A program made the translations under genes and the position numbers. This document shows positions 19,760 through 30,591 of a DNA stretch of 64,000 nt, one piece after another. The notes under the pieces were generated by a model. It saw only the letters and a list, made by a program, of their open reading frames with translations, searched no databases and was not told where the DNA came from. Source of the stretch: Cellulomonas cellasea (GTDB lineage Bacteria; Actinomycetota; Actinomycetes; Actinomycetales; Cellulomonadaceae); assembly GCF_030372105.1 (NCBI RefSeq), contig NZ_JAUDBQ010000016.1, positions 1 through 64,000 of the forward strand, written 5' to 3'. Every line of letters begins with the position of its first letter. Position 1 is the stretch's first letter.

Positions 19760-19763
<4 letters not shown>
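18987..19763 (-). CDS. ABC-2 type transporter permease
   Basis: A 258-residue permease with about six helices. After a cytoplasmic N-terminus it has A-F-D-R-R-N-G-V-L-R-L-L-A-T-T-P-L-G-R near 95-112, the coupling region of ABC-2 permeases, and a late L-P-G-P-L-A-G-L-A-L-F-L-P-S-G-A segment. The ATG at 19763 overlaps the stop of the ATPase gene upstream by 4 nt, making a second ATPase/permease exporter. In mycobacteria a like pair sits beside sufR; the substrate is not known. Confidence 0.88.
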
Positions 19764-20719
<956 letters not shown>

Positions 20720-20726
20720 GGCGACG

Positions 20727-20732
20727 AGTCTA
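20727..20732 (-). promoter_or_regulatory. -10 element of the second ABC operon, leaderless type
   Basis: Minus-strand TAGACT ends 7 nt before GTG 20719. No Shine-Dalgarno and no clear -35. The iron box (20769-20781) lies 37-49 nt upstream of it. Confidence 0.5.
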
Positions 20733-20768
20733 GGCGCAGGCGCGTCCTGGGCAGGGCTGTCGCGACGT

Positions 20769-20781
20769 GGTGAGGCTCACC
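20769..20781. promoter_or_regulatory. DtxR/IdeR-like iron box
   Basis: GGTGAGGCTCACC is a perfect palindrome around a central G. It matches 11 of 13 positions of the actinobacterial DtxR/IdeR core GGTTAGGCTAACC. It lies in the sufR/ABC divergent gap, 15 nt from the SufR-type operator. Binding is inferred from sequence only. Confidence 0.6.
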
Positions 20782-20796
20782 TTGCTTGCGAGGAAC

Positions 20797-20826
20797 GATA
20801 TTGGCAACAAGGATGTTGGCAATATC
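20797..20826. promoter_or_regulatory. SufR operator
   Basis: Arms GATATTGGCAAC (20797-20808) and GTTGGCAATATC (20815-20826) form an inverted repeat with 11 of 12 positions matching and a 6-nt spacer. The core is exactly CAAC-N6-GTTG, the site described for cyanobacterial SufR. It ends 47 nt before sufR, consistent with autoregulation and control of the suf operon. Confidence 0.75.
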
Positions 20827-20873
20827 AAGGCCAGCGCCGACGTCTGGCAGTAGCCCATCGAACGGAGGTGCGG

Positions 20874-21644
20874 ATGAGTGCCGTCATGCCTGTGTCACGG
20901 ACCCACGCGTCCGTGCGGGCTTCTGCGCGCGCACGCGCCGTCTCGGTGTGGCGCCCGGCGGAGGACGAGGTCGCGGACCACGAGGCGGGCACCCGTGAGC
21001 GGGTGCTGAAGATCGTGACCGCCGACGGCCCGATCTCGGCCGCGGAGCTGGCCGCCGAGCTCGACCTGACGACGGCGGCCATCCGCCGCCATCTGGCCGT
21101 GCTCGAGGGCAACGGCCAGATCACCGTGCACGAGGCGCAGGGCGGCATGCCCGCCCGGCGTGGCCGCCCCGCCCGCAGGTACGTCGTGACCAACCAGGGC
21201 CAGGCAGCCCAGCCCCACGCCTACTCGGGCATCGCCACGGAGGCCCTGCGCTTCCTCGCCGAGGTCGTCGGGCCGGACGCGGTGGAAGAGTTCGCCGAGC
21301 GGCGCGTGCGCGAGCTCGAGGACCGCCACGGCGCAGCAGTCGAGGCCGCGGGGGACGACCCCGTCGCCCGTGTCCGCGCCCTGGCCGACGCCCTGGCCGA
21401 CGACGGGTACGCCGCCACCGCGCGGCCGGTGCCCGGCACAGCCGCGATCCAGCTCTGCCAGGGCCATTGCCCGGTGCAGCAGGTCGCCCAAGAGTTTCCC
21501 CAGCTCTGCGAGGCCGAGGCCCAGGCCTTCTCGCGGATGCTGGGTGTCCACGTGCAACGCCTCGCGACGTTGGCCGGGGGCGGCCACGTCTGCACCACGA
21601 ACATTCCGACGATGACGAACCCTGCCCCCGCGGAAGGACGATGA
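20874..21644 (+). CDS. sufR: SufR-type Fe-S cluster-sensing transcriptional repressor
   Basis: A 256-residue DeoR/ArsR-like winged-helix regulator. HTH lies at about 55-95 ([20 protein letters not shown]). The C-terminus carries the SufR cysteine set: L-C-Q-G-H-C-P, then L-C-E-A-E 13 residues on, then a late V-C-T-T-N. In characterised SufR these bind a cluster, and the holo form represses suf. ATG 20874 has CGGAGG upstream. The stop lies 1 nt before the sufB ATG, making sufR the first gene of the operon. Confidence 0.93.
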   Translation: MSAVMPVSRTHASVRASARARAVSVWRPAEDEVADHEAGTRERVLKIVTADGPISAAELAAELDLTTAAIRRHLAVLEGNGQITVHEAQGGMPARRGRPARRYVVTNQGQAAQPHAYSGIATEALRFLAEVVGPDAVEEFAERRVRELEDRHGAAVEAAGDDPVARVRALADALADDGYAATARPVPGTAAIQLCQGHCPVQQVAQEFPQLCEAEAQAFSRMLGVHVQRLATLAGGGHVCTTNIPTMTNPAPAEGR

Positions 21645-21645
21645 C

Positions 21646-23088
21646 ATGAGCGCACCCACTGAGAGTGCTGCTGGCACCCCGTTGACCCAGGACGAGGCGA
21701 TCGCCTCGATCGGGAACTACACCTACGGGTGGCACGACAAGGACGACGCGGGCGCCATCGCCCAGCGAGGGCTCTCCGAGGCCGTCGTGCGCAACATCTC
21801 GGCGCTCAAGAACGAGCCCGAGTGGATGCTGAAGACGCGTCTGAAGTCGCTGCGCCTGTTCGAGAAGAAGCCCATGCCGTGGTGGGGCTCCGACCTCACG
21901 GGCATCGACTTCGACAACATCAAGTACTTCGTGCGCTCGACCGAGAAGCAGGCCACCACCTGGGAAGAGCTGCCCGACGAGATCAAGGACACGTACGACC
22001 GGCTGGGCATCCCCGAGGCCGAGAAGCAGCGCCTCGTCGCGGGCGTCGCCGCGCAGTACGAGTCCGAGGTCGTCTACCACCAGATCCAGGAGGAGCTCGA
22101 GGAGCAGGGCGTCATCTTCCTCGACACCGACACGGCCCTGCGCGAGCACCCGGAGATCTTCCAGCAGTACTTCGGCTCGGTGATCCCCCCGGGCGACAAC
22201 AAGTTCGCCTCGCTCAACACCGCTGTGTGGTCGGGCGGCTCGTTCGTCTATGTGCCGCCGGGCGTGCACGTCGAGATCCCGCTGCAGGCCTACTTCCGGA
22301 TCAACACGGAGAACATGGGCCAGTTCGAGCGGACGCTGATCATCGCGGACGAGGGCTCGTACGTGCACTACGTCGAGGGCTGCACCGCCCCGGTGTACTC
22401 GTCCGACTCGCTGCACTCGGCGGTCGTCGAGATCATCGTCAAGAAGAACGCCCGCGTGCGGTACACGACCATCCAGAACTGGTCGAACAACGTGTACAAC
22501 CTCGTGACCAAGCGGGCGACCGCGGCCGAGGGCGCGACGATGGAGTGGGTCGACGGCAACATCGGCTCCAAGGTCACCATGAAGTACCCGGCGATCTACC
22601 TGATGGGCGAGCACGCCCGCGGCGAGACGCTGTCGATCGCGTTCGCCGGCGAGGGCCAGCACCAGGACGCGGGCGCGAAGATGGTGCACGCCGCGCCGCA
22701 CACGTCGTCCTCGATCGTCTCCAAGTCGGTGGCGCGCGGCGGTGGGCGCACGTCCTACCGCGGCCTCGTGCAGGTGCTCGAGGGCGCCGAGCACTCCGCC
22801 TCGAACGTGCTGTGCGACGCGCTGCTCGTCGACCAGATCTCCCGCTCCGACACCTACCCGTACGTCGACGTCCGTGAGGACGACGTGTCGATGGGCCACG
22901 AGGCGACTGTCTCGCGGGTGAGCGAGGACCAGCTGTTCTACCTGATGTCCCGCGGGATGACCGAGACCGAGGCCATGGCCATGATCGTGCGCGGCTTCGT
23001 CGAGCCGATCGCGCGCGAGCTGCCCATGGAGTACGCCCTCGAGCTGAACCGCCTGATCGAGCTGCAGATGGAAGGGGCCGTCGGCTGA
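21646..23088 (+). CDS. sufB: Fe-S cluster assembly scaffold protein SufB
   Basis: A 480-residue scaffold of the SufBC2D complex, where Fe-S clusters are built. Full length and strongly conserved: [15 protein letters not shown] near 205, H-Y-V-E-G-C-T-A-P near 240, and the C-terminal [13 protein letters not shown] with [10 protein letters not shown]. The ATG at 21646 has GGAAGGA upstream. Its TGA shares one base with the sufD ATG. Confidence 0.97.
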   Translation: MSAPTESAAGTPLTQDEAIASIGNYTYGWHDKDDAGAIAQRGLSEAVVRNISALKNEPEWMLKTRLKSLRLFEKKPMPWWGSDLTGIDFDNIKYFVRSTEKQATTWEELPDEIKDTYDRLGIPEAEKQRLVAGVAAQYESEVVYHQIQEELEEQGVIFLDTDTALREHPEIFQQYFGSVIPPGDNKFASLNTAVWSGGSFVYVPPGVHVEIPLQAYFRINTENMGQFERTLIIADEGSYVHYVEGCTAPVYSSDSLHSAVVEIIVKKNARVRYTTIQNWSNNVYNLVTKRATAAEGATMEWVDGNIGSKVTMKYPAIYLMGEHARGETLSIAFAGEGQHQDAGAKMVHAAPHTSSSIVSKSVARGGGRTSYRGLVQVLEGAEHSASNVLCDALLVDQISRSDTYPYVDVREDDVSMGHEATVSRVSEDQLFYLMSRGMTETEAMAMIVRGFVEPIARELPMEYALELNRLIELQMEGAVG

Positions 23089-24377
23089 TGTCGACCACCA
23101 CACAGGACACCGCCGGGCTGTCGACTGACCACAGCCGGGCCACCGCCGACGGCGCGCACAGCCACGGCGTCGTGCCGCAGGGCTCGCGCGCCGAGCGGCT
23201 CACGTCATTCGACGTCGCCGACTTCCCCGTGCCCACCGGGCGCGAGGAAGAGTGGCGCTTCGCTCCCGTCGACCGGATCGCCCCGCTGTTCGGCGCCGAC
23301 ACCGACGGCGTGCTCCCGGGCCACGGCGTGCTCACCACAGTCGTGGAGGCGCCCGAGGTCACCGTGGAGATCGTCGACCGTGACGACCCCCGCCTCGGAT
23401 CGGCCGGCCGCCCCGGCGACCGCGCCGCCGTCGCCGCCTGGGCCTCGTTCCCGCGGGCGACGGTCGTGACGATCCCGAAGCAGGCCGTCGCCACGAGCGC
23501 CACCTCGATCCGGGTGGAGGGCGTCGAGGGGCAGGACCCGCTCGAGCCCACCGGCGCGCACCTGCTGGTGCACGCGCAGGAGCTCAGCGAGGCAGTCGTC
23601 GTGCTCGACCACGTCGGGCAGGCACTGCTCACCGAGACCGTCGAGGTCGTCGTCGAGGACGGCGCGCACCTCACGCTCGTCTCGGTGCAGGACTGGGCGC
23701 CGGGCACCGTGCACACCGCCTCGCACCGGCTGCGCCTGGGCCGCGACGCGACGGTCAAGCACATCGTGGTGACGCTCGGCGGCGACGTCGTGCGCGTGAC
23801 GCCGGACGCCGAGTTCGTCGGCGAGAACGGCTCCGTCGAGATGCTCGGCGTGTACTTCGCGGACGCCGGCCAGCACCAGGAGCACCGGCTCTTCGTCGAC
23901 CACGCCGTGCCGAGCTGCCGCTCGCGCGTCACCTACAAGGGCGCGCTGCAGGGCCAGGGCGCCCACGCGGTGTGGGTCGGCGACGTGCTGATCCGCGCCG
24001 AGGCCGAGGGCACCGACACCTACGAGCTCAACCGCAACCTCGTGCTCTCCGACGGCGCCCGCGCCGACTCGGTGCCGAACCTCGAGATCGAGACGGGCCT
24101 CATCGAGGGCGCCGGGCACGCCAGTGCCACCGGCCGCTTCGACGACGAGCAGCTCTTCTACCTGCGTGCCCGCGGCATCCCGGAGCTGGACGCGCGCCGG
24201 CTCGTGGTGCGCGGGTTCTTCGCCGAGCTCATCCAGCAGATCGGCGTCGAGGAGGTCGAGGAGCGCCTGATCGCCTCGATCGAGAACGAGCTGAACGCGT
24301 CGATGAGCTCGTTGGAGACCGCTGCCGAGCCCCACGTCGAGGGCGCGGAGGCGGCCGCCCAGACGGAGCGCGCATGA
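23088..24377 (+). CDS. sufD: Fe-S cluster assembly protein SufD
   Basis: A 429-residue paralogue of SufB that completes the SufBC2D complex and is needed for iron entry. The N-terminal G-R-E-E-E-W-R-F region near 47 and the C-terminal D-D-E-Q-L-F-Y-L-R-A-R-G-I-P-E-L-D-A-R-R-L are family features. The middle is a beta-helix with V-E-M-L-G-V-Y-F-A-D and H-A-V-P-S-C-R-S-R-V-T-Y-K-G-A-L. Coupled to sufB (1-nt overlap) and to the Rieske gene (4-nt overlap). Confidence 0.95.
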   Translation: MSTTTQDTAGLSTDHSRATADGAHSHGVVPQGSRAERLTSFDVADFPVPTGREEEWRFAPVDRIAPLFGADTDGVLPGHGVLTTVVEAPEVTVEIVDRDDPRLGSAGRPGDRAAVAAWASFPRATVVTIPKQAVATSATSIRVEGVEGQDPLEPTGAHLLVHAQELSEAVVVLDHVGQALLTETVEVVVEDGAHLTLVSVQDWAPGTVHTASHRLRLGRDATVKHIVVTLGGDVVRVTPDAEFVGENGSVEMLGVYFADAGQHQEHRLFVDHAVPSCRSRVTYKGALQGQGAHAVWVGDVLIRAEAEGTDTYELNRNLVLSDGARADSVPNLEIETGLIEGAGHASATGRFDDEQLFYLRARGIPELDARRLVVRGFFAELIQQIGVEEVEERLIASIENELNASMSSLETAAEPHVEGAEAAAQTERA

Positions 24378-24706
24378 GCGCCCAGCTGGCCTGTCTGACG
24401 GCCGACGTCCCCGTGGCCGGCGCCCTGCGCGTCGAGCTCGAGGGGGCGGCCGGCCGCGTCGAGGTCGCCGTCGTGCGCGACGAGGACGGCCAGCTGCACG
24501 CCATCAGCGACATCTGCTCCCACGGGGCCGTGTCGCTGTCCGACGGCGAGGTGGAGGGCTGCACCGTCGAGTGCTGGCTGCACGGCTCGCGGTTCGACCT
24601 GCGCACCGGCAAGCCGCTCAGCCCGCCTGCCGTGCGCCCCGTCCCCGTCTACCCCCTGACCGTCGACGGCGAGCGTGTGCTCGTCGATGTCGACGCGCCC
24701 CTGTGA
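24374..24706 (+). CDS. Rieske-type [2Fe-2S] ferredoxin of the suf operon
   Basis: A 110-residue soluble Rieske protein. Ligands are visible as C-S-H-G (about 50) and C-W-L-H-G-S-R-F-D (about 70), the C-x-H...C-x2-H arrangement, followed by L-R-T-G-K-P-L. Such proteins are usual between sufD and sufC in actinobacteria; a role as electron donor or as a cluster recipient is inferred, not shown. It overlaps sufD by 4 nt, and sufC starts 20 nt downstream. Confidence 0.93.
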   Translation: MSAQLACLTADVPVAGALRVELEGAAGRVEVAVVRDEDGQLHAISDICSHGAVSLSDGEVEGCTVECWLHGSRFDLRTGKPLSPPAVRPVPVYPLTVDGERVLVDVDAPL

Positions 24707-24726
24707 CTTTCGAGGAGAACCTGAGT

Positions 24727-25494
24727 ATGTCCACGCTTGAGATCCGCGACCTGCACGTCAGCGTCGAGACCAAGGAAGGCCCCAAGCCGATCCTGCGCGG
24801 CGTCGACCTGACGATCGCCAGCGGCGAGACCCACGCGATCATGGGCCCCAACGGCTCGGGCAAGTCGACGCTGGCGTACTCGCTGGCCGGCCACCCCAAG
24901 TACCAGATCACCTCGGGCACTGTGACGCTCGACGGCGAGGACCTGCTCTCGCTGAGCGTCGACGAGCGTGCCCGGGCCGGGATGTTCCTGGCGATGCAGT
25001 ACCCCGTCGAGGTCCCCGGCGTGAGCGTCGCGAACTTCCTGCGGACCGCCAAGACCGCCATCGACGGCCAGGCGCCGCCGGTGCGGACCTGGGTCAAGGA
25101 GGTCCGTGGCGCCATGGACGCGCTGCGCATGGACTCGACGTTCGCCGAGCGCTCCGTCAACGAGGGCTTCTCCGGCGGTGAGAAGAAGCGCCACGAGATC
25201 CTCCAGATGGAGCTCCTCAAGCCGAAGTTCGCGATCCTCGACGAGACCGACTCCGGCCTGGACGTCGACGCGCTGCGCGTCGTCTCCGAGGGCGTCAACC
25301 GGGTGCGCTCGGGCGGCGACGTGGGCATCCTGCTCATCACGCACTACACGCGCATCCTGCGCTACATCACGCCGGACTTCGTCCACGTCTTCGTCGACGG
25401 CCGCGTCGCCGAGGAGGGCGGGCCCGAGCTGGCCGAGCGCCTGGAGAACGAGGGCTACGACCGCTTCCTGCCCAGCGGGAGCATCAGCGCCTGA
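24727..25494 (+). CDS. sufC: Fe-S cluster assembly ATPase SufC
   Basis: A 255-residue ABC-type ATPase that drives conformational change of SufBD. Walker A G-P-N-G-S-G-K-S-T near 40, the Q-loop in A-M-Q-Y-P-V-E-V-P-G-V near 93, signature F-S-G-G-E-K-K-R-H-E near 150 and Walker B A-I-L-D-E-T-D-S-G-L-D near 172, the SufC-specific form. ATG 24727 has GAGGAGAA upstream at about 24710. It is soluble, with no permease partner. Confidence 0.97.
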   Translation: MSTLEIRDLHVSVETKEGPKPILRGVDLTIASGETHAIMGPNGSGKSTLAYSLAGHPKYQITSGTVTLDGEDLLSLSVDERARAGMFLAMQYPVEVPGVSVANFLRTAKTAIDGQAPPVRTWVKEVRGAMDALRMDSTFAERSVNEGFSGGEKKRHEILQMELLKPKFAILDETDSGLDVDALRVVSEGVNRVRSGGDVGILLITHYTRILRYITPDFVHVFVDGRVAEEGGPELAERLENEGYDRFLPSGSISA

Positions 25495-26862
<1,368 letters not shown>

Positions 26863-26872
26863 GAGGGGACTC

Positions 26873-27361
26873 ATGAGCACGGGCTCGATGGAGCAGCTGT
26901 ACCAGCAGGTCATCCTCGACCACGCGCGGACGCCGCACGGCAAGGGGCTGCAGGAGCCAGTGGCGACCGTGGGGGAGTCGCACCAGGTGAACCCGACCTG
27001 CGGCGACGAGGTGACGCTGCGGGTGGAGCTCGACACCAGCGCCCCCGAGGCGCGGGTGAGCCGCATCAGCTGGGAGGGGCAGGGCTGCAGCATCTCGCAG
27101 GCCTCCATCTCAGTGCTGCACGACCTGGTCACGGGCGCGGGCCTCGGGCAGGTCGACGACCTCGCCGGGACGTTCCGCGCGCTGATGCACGCGCGCGGCG
27201 CGGGGCTGGACGAGGAAGCCGAGGACGCGCTGGGCGACGCGACGGCGTTCACCGGCGTCGCCAAGTACCCCGCACGGATCAAGTGCGCGCTGCTCGGCTG
27301 GGCCGCGCTGCAGGACGCCCTCATCAAGACGGGCGCCACCACATCTCAGGAGGACGCATGA
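26873..27361 (+). CDS. sufU: SufU sulfur-transfer protein
   Basis: A 162-residue zinc-bound partner of SufS that accepts persulfide sulfur. Family cysteines are seen in N-P-T-C-G-D-E near 42, G-Q-G-C-S-I-S-Q-A near 67 and R-I-K-C-A-L-L-G near 137; an Asp or His completes the site. The long loop between the second and third Cys separates SufU from IscU. ATG 26873 has an AGGAGG upstream. Its stop overlaps the next gene by 4 nt. Confidence 0.95.
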   Translation: MSTGSMEQLYQQVILDHARTPHGKGLQEPVATVGESHQVNPTCGDEVTLRVELDTSAPEARVSRISWEGQGCSISQASISVLHDLVTGAGLGQVDDLAGTFRALMHARGAGLDEEAEDALGDATAFTGVAKYPARIKCALLGWAALQDALIKTGATTSQEDA

Positions 27362-27690
27362 CCGCCACGAACCCGGCCCAGCCGACGACGGCCGCCGACG
27401 TCGAGGAGGCCCTCCGCGACGTCATCGACCCCGAGCTGGGCATCAACGTCGTCGACCTCGGCCTCGTGTACGGGGTCACGATCGACCAGCAGAACCACGC
27501 AGTCGTCGACATGACGCTCACCTCGGCGGCGTGCCCGCTGACCGACGTGATCGAGGAGCAGGCGGGGCAGTCGCTCGACGGCATCGTCGACGGCTTCCGC
27601 ATCAACTGGGTGTGGATGCCGCCGTGGGGCCCGGAGAAGATCACGCCTGACGGCCGCGAGCAGATGCGGGCCCTCGGCTTCAACATTTGA
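27358..27690 (+). CDS. sufT: Metal-sulfur cluster assembly factor (SufT-like, DUF59/MIP18 family)
   Basis: A 110-residue protein for Fe-S cluster maturation or carriage. It has V-I-D-P-E-L-G-I-N-V-V-D-L-G-L-V-Y near 22-38 and the reactive Cys in T-S-A-A-C-P-L-T-D near 59, then W-M-P-P-W near 85, all standard for the family. It is the last gene of the operon, overlapping sufU by 4 nt, and a hairpin terminator begins 5 nt after its stop. Confidence 0.92.
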   Translation: MTATNPAQPTTAADVEEALRDVIDPELGINVVDLGLVYGVTIDQQNHAVVDMTLTSAACPLTDVIEEQAGQSLDGIVDGFRINWVWMPPWGPEKITPDGREQMRALGFNI

Positions 27691-27694
27691 GTTC

Positions 27695-27743
27695 GACCAA
27701 CCTCAAAGCCCTGGTCAGCGAGCTGGCCAGGGCTTTGTTGGTC
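27695..27743 (+). terminator. suf operon terminator
   Basis: Arms CAAAGCCCTGGTCAGC (27704-27719) and GCTGGCCAGGGCTTTG (27722-27737) pair over 16 positions with one G-U. Outer GACCAA (27695-27700) pairs with TTGGTC (27738-27743) after a 3-nt bulge. Directly after the last suf gene. Confidence 0.85.
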
Positions 27744-27815
27744 GGCTGATCGTGACGTTCATTCGTTCATAGGGCCGCCAGCGAGACCAACGCCGCCCCG
27801 ATGGGAACAGCGCGA

Positions 27816-28112
27816 CTACTGGCCGTGAATCTCCCGGCGCAGGTCAGCCATGAACGCTTCTGCCTCGGGGTCGAGGTCTTCGTCGGGAGGGTCTACCTCG
27901 GCAGCCCAGGCGCGCTCGGTCACGGTGGCCACGATGACCGACCAGTCGCGAGGGGATAGTCCATGGACGTGCAACGATTTGGCATGGTCGCGGACGATGC
28001 CAGTGAACAGGGCGAGGCTGTCGTGGTTGCGCCGCTCCTCTAGCGCCCAGGGTTCCAGCAGCGCCCGCAGCCGCATACACCGACGGGCGTAAGGCGAGAT
28101 CTGGCGTGCCAT
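27816..28112 (-). CDS. Small hypothetical protein, unknown function
   Basis: A 98-residue soluble protein I do not recognise. It is rich in charged residues and probably helical (R-R-C-M-R-L-R-A-L-L-E-P-W-A-L-E-E-R-R, then R-D-W-S-V-I-V-A-T-V-T-E-R-A-W), with an acidic stretch E-V-D-P-P-D-E-D-L-D-P-E-A-E. ATG 28112 is chosen because TACCTT ends 6 nt before it; the open frame continues 16 codons upstream. Codon use is less GC-biased than the suf genes, which suggests a later arrival. It stands alone between the suf terminator and a metallopeptidase gene. Confidence 0.55.
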   Translation of the reverse strand: MARQISPYARRCMRLRALLEPWALEERRNHDSLALFTGIVRDHAKSLHVHGLSPRDWSVIVATVTERAWAAEVDPPDEDLDPEAEAFMADLRREIHGQ

Positions 28113-28118
28113 GACACG

Positions 28119-28124
28119 AAGGTA
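28119..28124 (-). promoter_or_regulatory. -10 element of the small gene, leaderless type
   Basis: Minus-strand TACCTT ends 6 nt before ATG 28112; no Shine-Dalgarno. It is the main support that this small frame is a gene. Confidence 0.45.
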
Positions 28125-28287
28125 GACCAGCAGTGGCCTCACGCCGGGACAGTTCTTCACTCGGCTGCCGGATCCACTCCCGCGTCACTTTCAACGGCCG
28201 GCGCGATGGCCGAACGGCGGCTCAAGCCGCCGTTGACGGTCGCGCTGGATCGGGTCGTTTGGCGCGGCGCCGCCATGTGCGGGCCGG

Positions 28288-29163
28288 TCAGAGCTGCGCG
28301 GCGGCGAACGTGTCGCAGGCCGCCAACTCGCCCCGCTCGTAGCCGGTGGTGAACCAGCGCTGGCGCTGCTCGCTGGACCCGTGGGTCCAGGTGTCGGGGT
28401 TGACGCCGCCCGAGGACTGCGCCTGCAGGTGGTCGTCGCCGACGGCCGCGGCCGCGGACAGTGCCTGGGCGAGCTGGTCGGGGGTGATCGGCTCGAGGAA
28501 CGCCACGCCCGTGTCCGGGTCGACGGTGCTCGCCGCGTGCCCCGCCCACAGGCCCGCGTAGCAGTCGGCCTGCAGCTCGACGCGCACCGAGTCGGACTCC
28601 GCCCCGCCGCCCTGGCGGTTGGCGCGATCCATCACCCCGGTGAGGTTCTGCACGTGGTGGCCGTACTCGTGCGCTGTCACGTACATCTCGGCGAGCGGGC
28701 CGCCAGCGGCCCCGTACTGGCTCTGCAGCACGTCGTAGAACGACAGGTCCAGGTAGATCGACTGATCGGACGGGCAGTAGAACGGACCGGTGGCGGAGGA
28801 CGCCTGGCCGCAGCCGGTGGACGTGCCCCCGGTGAACGACTCGACGCCCGGCTCGGCGAGCCCGGACGGCAGCGCTGTCGCCCAGTAGGCGTCCAGGGCC
28901 TGGATGGTGGCGGACAGGCGGCATTGCGGGTCGCTGTTGGCCTGCTCCGCGGTGCAATCGCCGACCACGCCCTGCTCGACGCCCGCCCCCGCGCCGCCGC
29001 TCGCCCCGAGGAGCTGGCTGGGGTCGGCGCCGGTCAGGAGCGAGACGACGAGGACCACCAGCAGGCCGAGGCCCCCGATCCCGCCGCCGATCGCCGCGCC
29101 GCGGCCACCGCGGCTCGTGCGGACTCGGCCACCCTCGAAGCTGCCACCCTCGCTGAACGTCAT
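28288..29163 (-). CDS. Neutral zinc metallopeptidase (YpfJ family)
   Basis: A 291-residue membrane-anchored protease-like protein. A Gly-rich N-terminus precedes one membrane helix (about 28-45: L-G-L-L-V-V-L-V-V-S-L-L-T). The zinc site H-E-Y-G-H-H-V-Q-N-L is near 165, with a downstream E-L-Q-A-D-C-Y-A-G-L-W. Four or more extracytoplasmic Cys may form disulfides. ATG 29163 follows a TACGTT -10 by 6 nt; a longer frame to 29217 would run through it. Substrates of this family are unknown. The gene stands alone. Confidence 0.9.
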   Translation of the reverse strand: MTFSEGGSFEGGRVRTSRGGRGAAIGGGIGGLGLLVVLVVSLLTGADPSQLLGASGGAGAGVEQGVVGDCTAEQANSDPQCRLSATIQALDAYWATALPSGLAEPGVESFTGGTSTGCGQASSATGPFYCPSDQSIYLDLSFYDVLQSQYGAAGGPLAEMYVTAHEYGHHVQNLTGVMDRANRQGGGAESDSVRVELQADCYAGLWAGHAASTVDPDTGVAFLEPITPDQLAQALSAAAAVGDDHLQAQSSGGVNPDTWTHGSSEQRQRWFTTGYERGELAACDTFAAAQL

Positions 29164-29169
29164 CCGCAG

Positions 29170-29175
29170 AACGTA
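29170..29175 (-). promoter_or_regulatory. -10 element of the metallopeptidase gene, leaderless type
   Basis: Minus-strand TACGTT ends 6 nt before ATG 29163. It fixes the start downstream of the longest open frame. Confidence 0.5.
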
Positions 29176-29213
29176 GCGGGGCGCCGTCGCGGCCGCATGG
29201 TCAAGCGTCCAGG

Positions 29214-29852
29214 TCACTCACCGATGCCGCGGGCGGCCAGGGCGTCGCCGGTGGCCCGGGCGCGGGCGACGGTGCGCACCGCGGCCGGGGCGAGCAACGC
29301 GCGGGGGTCGCGCTCGAGCCCGCGGGCCCGGGCGGCGTCGCGGACCTCGCCGAACGTCTCGAGGAGCGCGGGGATGGCGCGCAGCATGAGGCTCACGGCG
29401 AGCGCGAACGTCTCGGGAGGCAGGCCGACGTGCCGCAGGGGTCGCGCTGCCCGGGCCAGCGTGTCGAGCATGTGGTCGGCGCGGGTGGTGGCGGTGAGCA
29501 CGCTCGCGGCCAGCACGATCGTCACGAGGTCGAGCGCGATCTCCAGGCCGACCTGCCAGCCGCGCGCCCAGGTCTGATAGGCGAGCACCAGGGCGGCGGT
29601 CACGAGCACGGGAGCGGCGCCGCGGGCCGTGGCGCGCAGCGGCACCCGGCCGACAGCCACGAGGACCAGGGCCACGGCGGTCAGCGCCAGGGTCGCGGGG
29701 ACGCCTCGCAGGGCCACGACGAGGACGCTGAGCATCATCAGCCCGGCGAGCTTCGTGCCGGGGCGGGCGCGGTGCAGTGGGCTCGTGCCGGGGTGGTAGA
29801 GCCCGAGGGGCCCGGCCCACGCCCGGCGCCTGGGCCCGCGTGAGCCCCTCAC
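29214..29852 (-). CDS. bioN: Energy-coupling factor transporter transmembrane protein (BioN/EcfT)
   Basis: A 212-residue T-component with about five helices. The family segments P-G-T-K-L-A-G-L near 30 and the two coupling helices with an A-R-A or A-R-G motif (V-R-D-A-A-R-A-R-G-L-E near 168; the last residues V-A-R-A-R-A-T-G-D-A-L-A-A-R-G) are visible. GTG 29852 overlaps the stop of the ATPase gene by 4 nt. With BioM and BioY it forms the biotin ECF importer; BioN joins the ATPase to the substrate-binding subunit. Confidence 0.88.
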   Translation of the reverse strand: MRGSRGPRRRAWAGPLGLYHPGTSPLHRARPGTKLAGLMMLSVLVVALRGVPATLALTAVALVLVAVGRVPLRATARGAAPVLVTAALVLAYQTWARGWQVGLEIALDLVTIVLAASVLTATTRADHMLDTLARAARPLRHVGLPPETFALAVSLMLRAIPALLETFGEVRDAARARGLERDPRALLAPAAVRTVARARATGDALAARGIGE

Positions 29853-30574
29853 CACGGGACCGGGGCCGCGGCCATGAGCTCGCGGTAACAGGCGACGCCG
29901 GTTTCCGGGTCGCCGTCGTGCACCACGGCGCCCGCGTCGACCACGAGCACCCGGTCCGCGCGCGCGGCGGCCTCCAGGTCGTGCGTCACGAGGAGCACCT
30001 GCTGCTCGAGCCCGTCGATCAGGTCGTCGACGACACGCTGCCAGCGCAGGTCGAGCCGCGTGGTCGGCTCGTCGCAGACCAGCACCGACGGCTCGGTCGC
30101 GAGCACGCCGGCGAGCGCGAGGAGCTGCTTCTGACCGCCGGAGAGGGCATGCACGGGCACCTCGGCGCGGCCGCCCAGCCCGAACCGGGCGAGGATCTCT
30201 TGTGCGCGGGCGGCGCGCTCGGACGCGGGGACGTCGAGCCGGCGCAGCGACAGCGCGACGTCCTCGACGGCCGTCGGCATCACGAGCTGCGCGTCGGGGT
30301 CGGAGAACACGAACCCGACCCGGCGGCGCACCGCGGGGCCCTGCCGCACGGTGTCCAGCCCTTCGACGCGCACGCTGCCCGCCGAGGGCAGGGCGAGGCC
30401 GTTCACGAGTCGCGCCAGCGTGGACTTGCCCGAGCCGTTCGCGCCGATCACCGCGACGCGCCGCTCGGTGAGCCGGCACGTCACCGGGTGGAGCAGGGTG
30501 CGGACCTCGTCGGTCGTGCCGCCACCGTCACGCGCGGCGTACACGGTGACGGTGGCGGCGTCGAACTCGATCAT
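29849..30574 (-). CDS. bioM: Biotin ECF transporter ATP-binding protein BioM
   Basis: A 241-residue ABC ATPase. Walker A G-A-N-G-S-G-K-S-T near 45, the ECF-type Q-loop F-S-D-P-D-A-Q-L near 92, signature L-S-G-G-Q-K-Q-L-L near 142, Walker B V-L-V-C-D-E-P-T-T near 162 and the H-loop T-H-D-L-E near 198. It powers biotin uptake with BioN and BioY. Its start lies 17 nt after the bioY stop. Confidence 0.9.
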   Translation of the reverse strand: MIEFDAATVTVYAARDGGGTTDEVRTLLHPVTCRLTERRVAVIGANGSGKSTLARLVNGLALPSAGSVRVEGLDTVRQGPAVRRRVGFVFSDPDAQLVMPTAVEDVALSLRRLDVPASERAARAQEILARFGLGGRAEVPVHALSGGQKQLLALAGVLATEPSVLVCDEPTTRLDLRWQRVVDDLIDGLEQQVLLVTHDLEAAARADRVLVVDAGAVVHDGDPETGVACYRELMAAAPVPW

Positions 30575-30591
30575 GCGGGAAGGCCTCGGGG

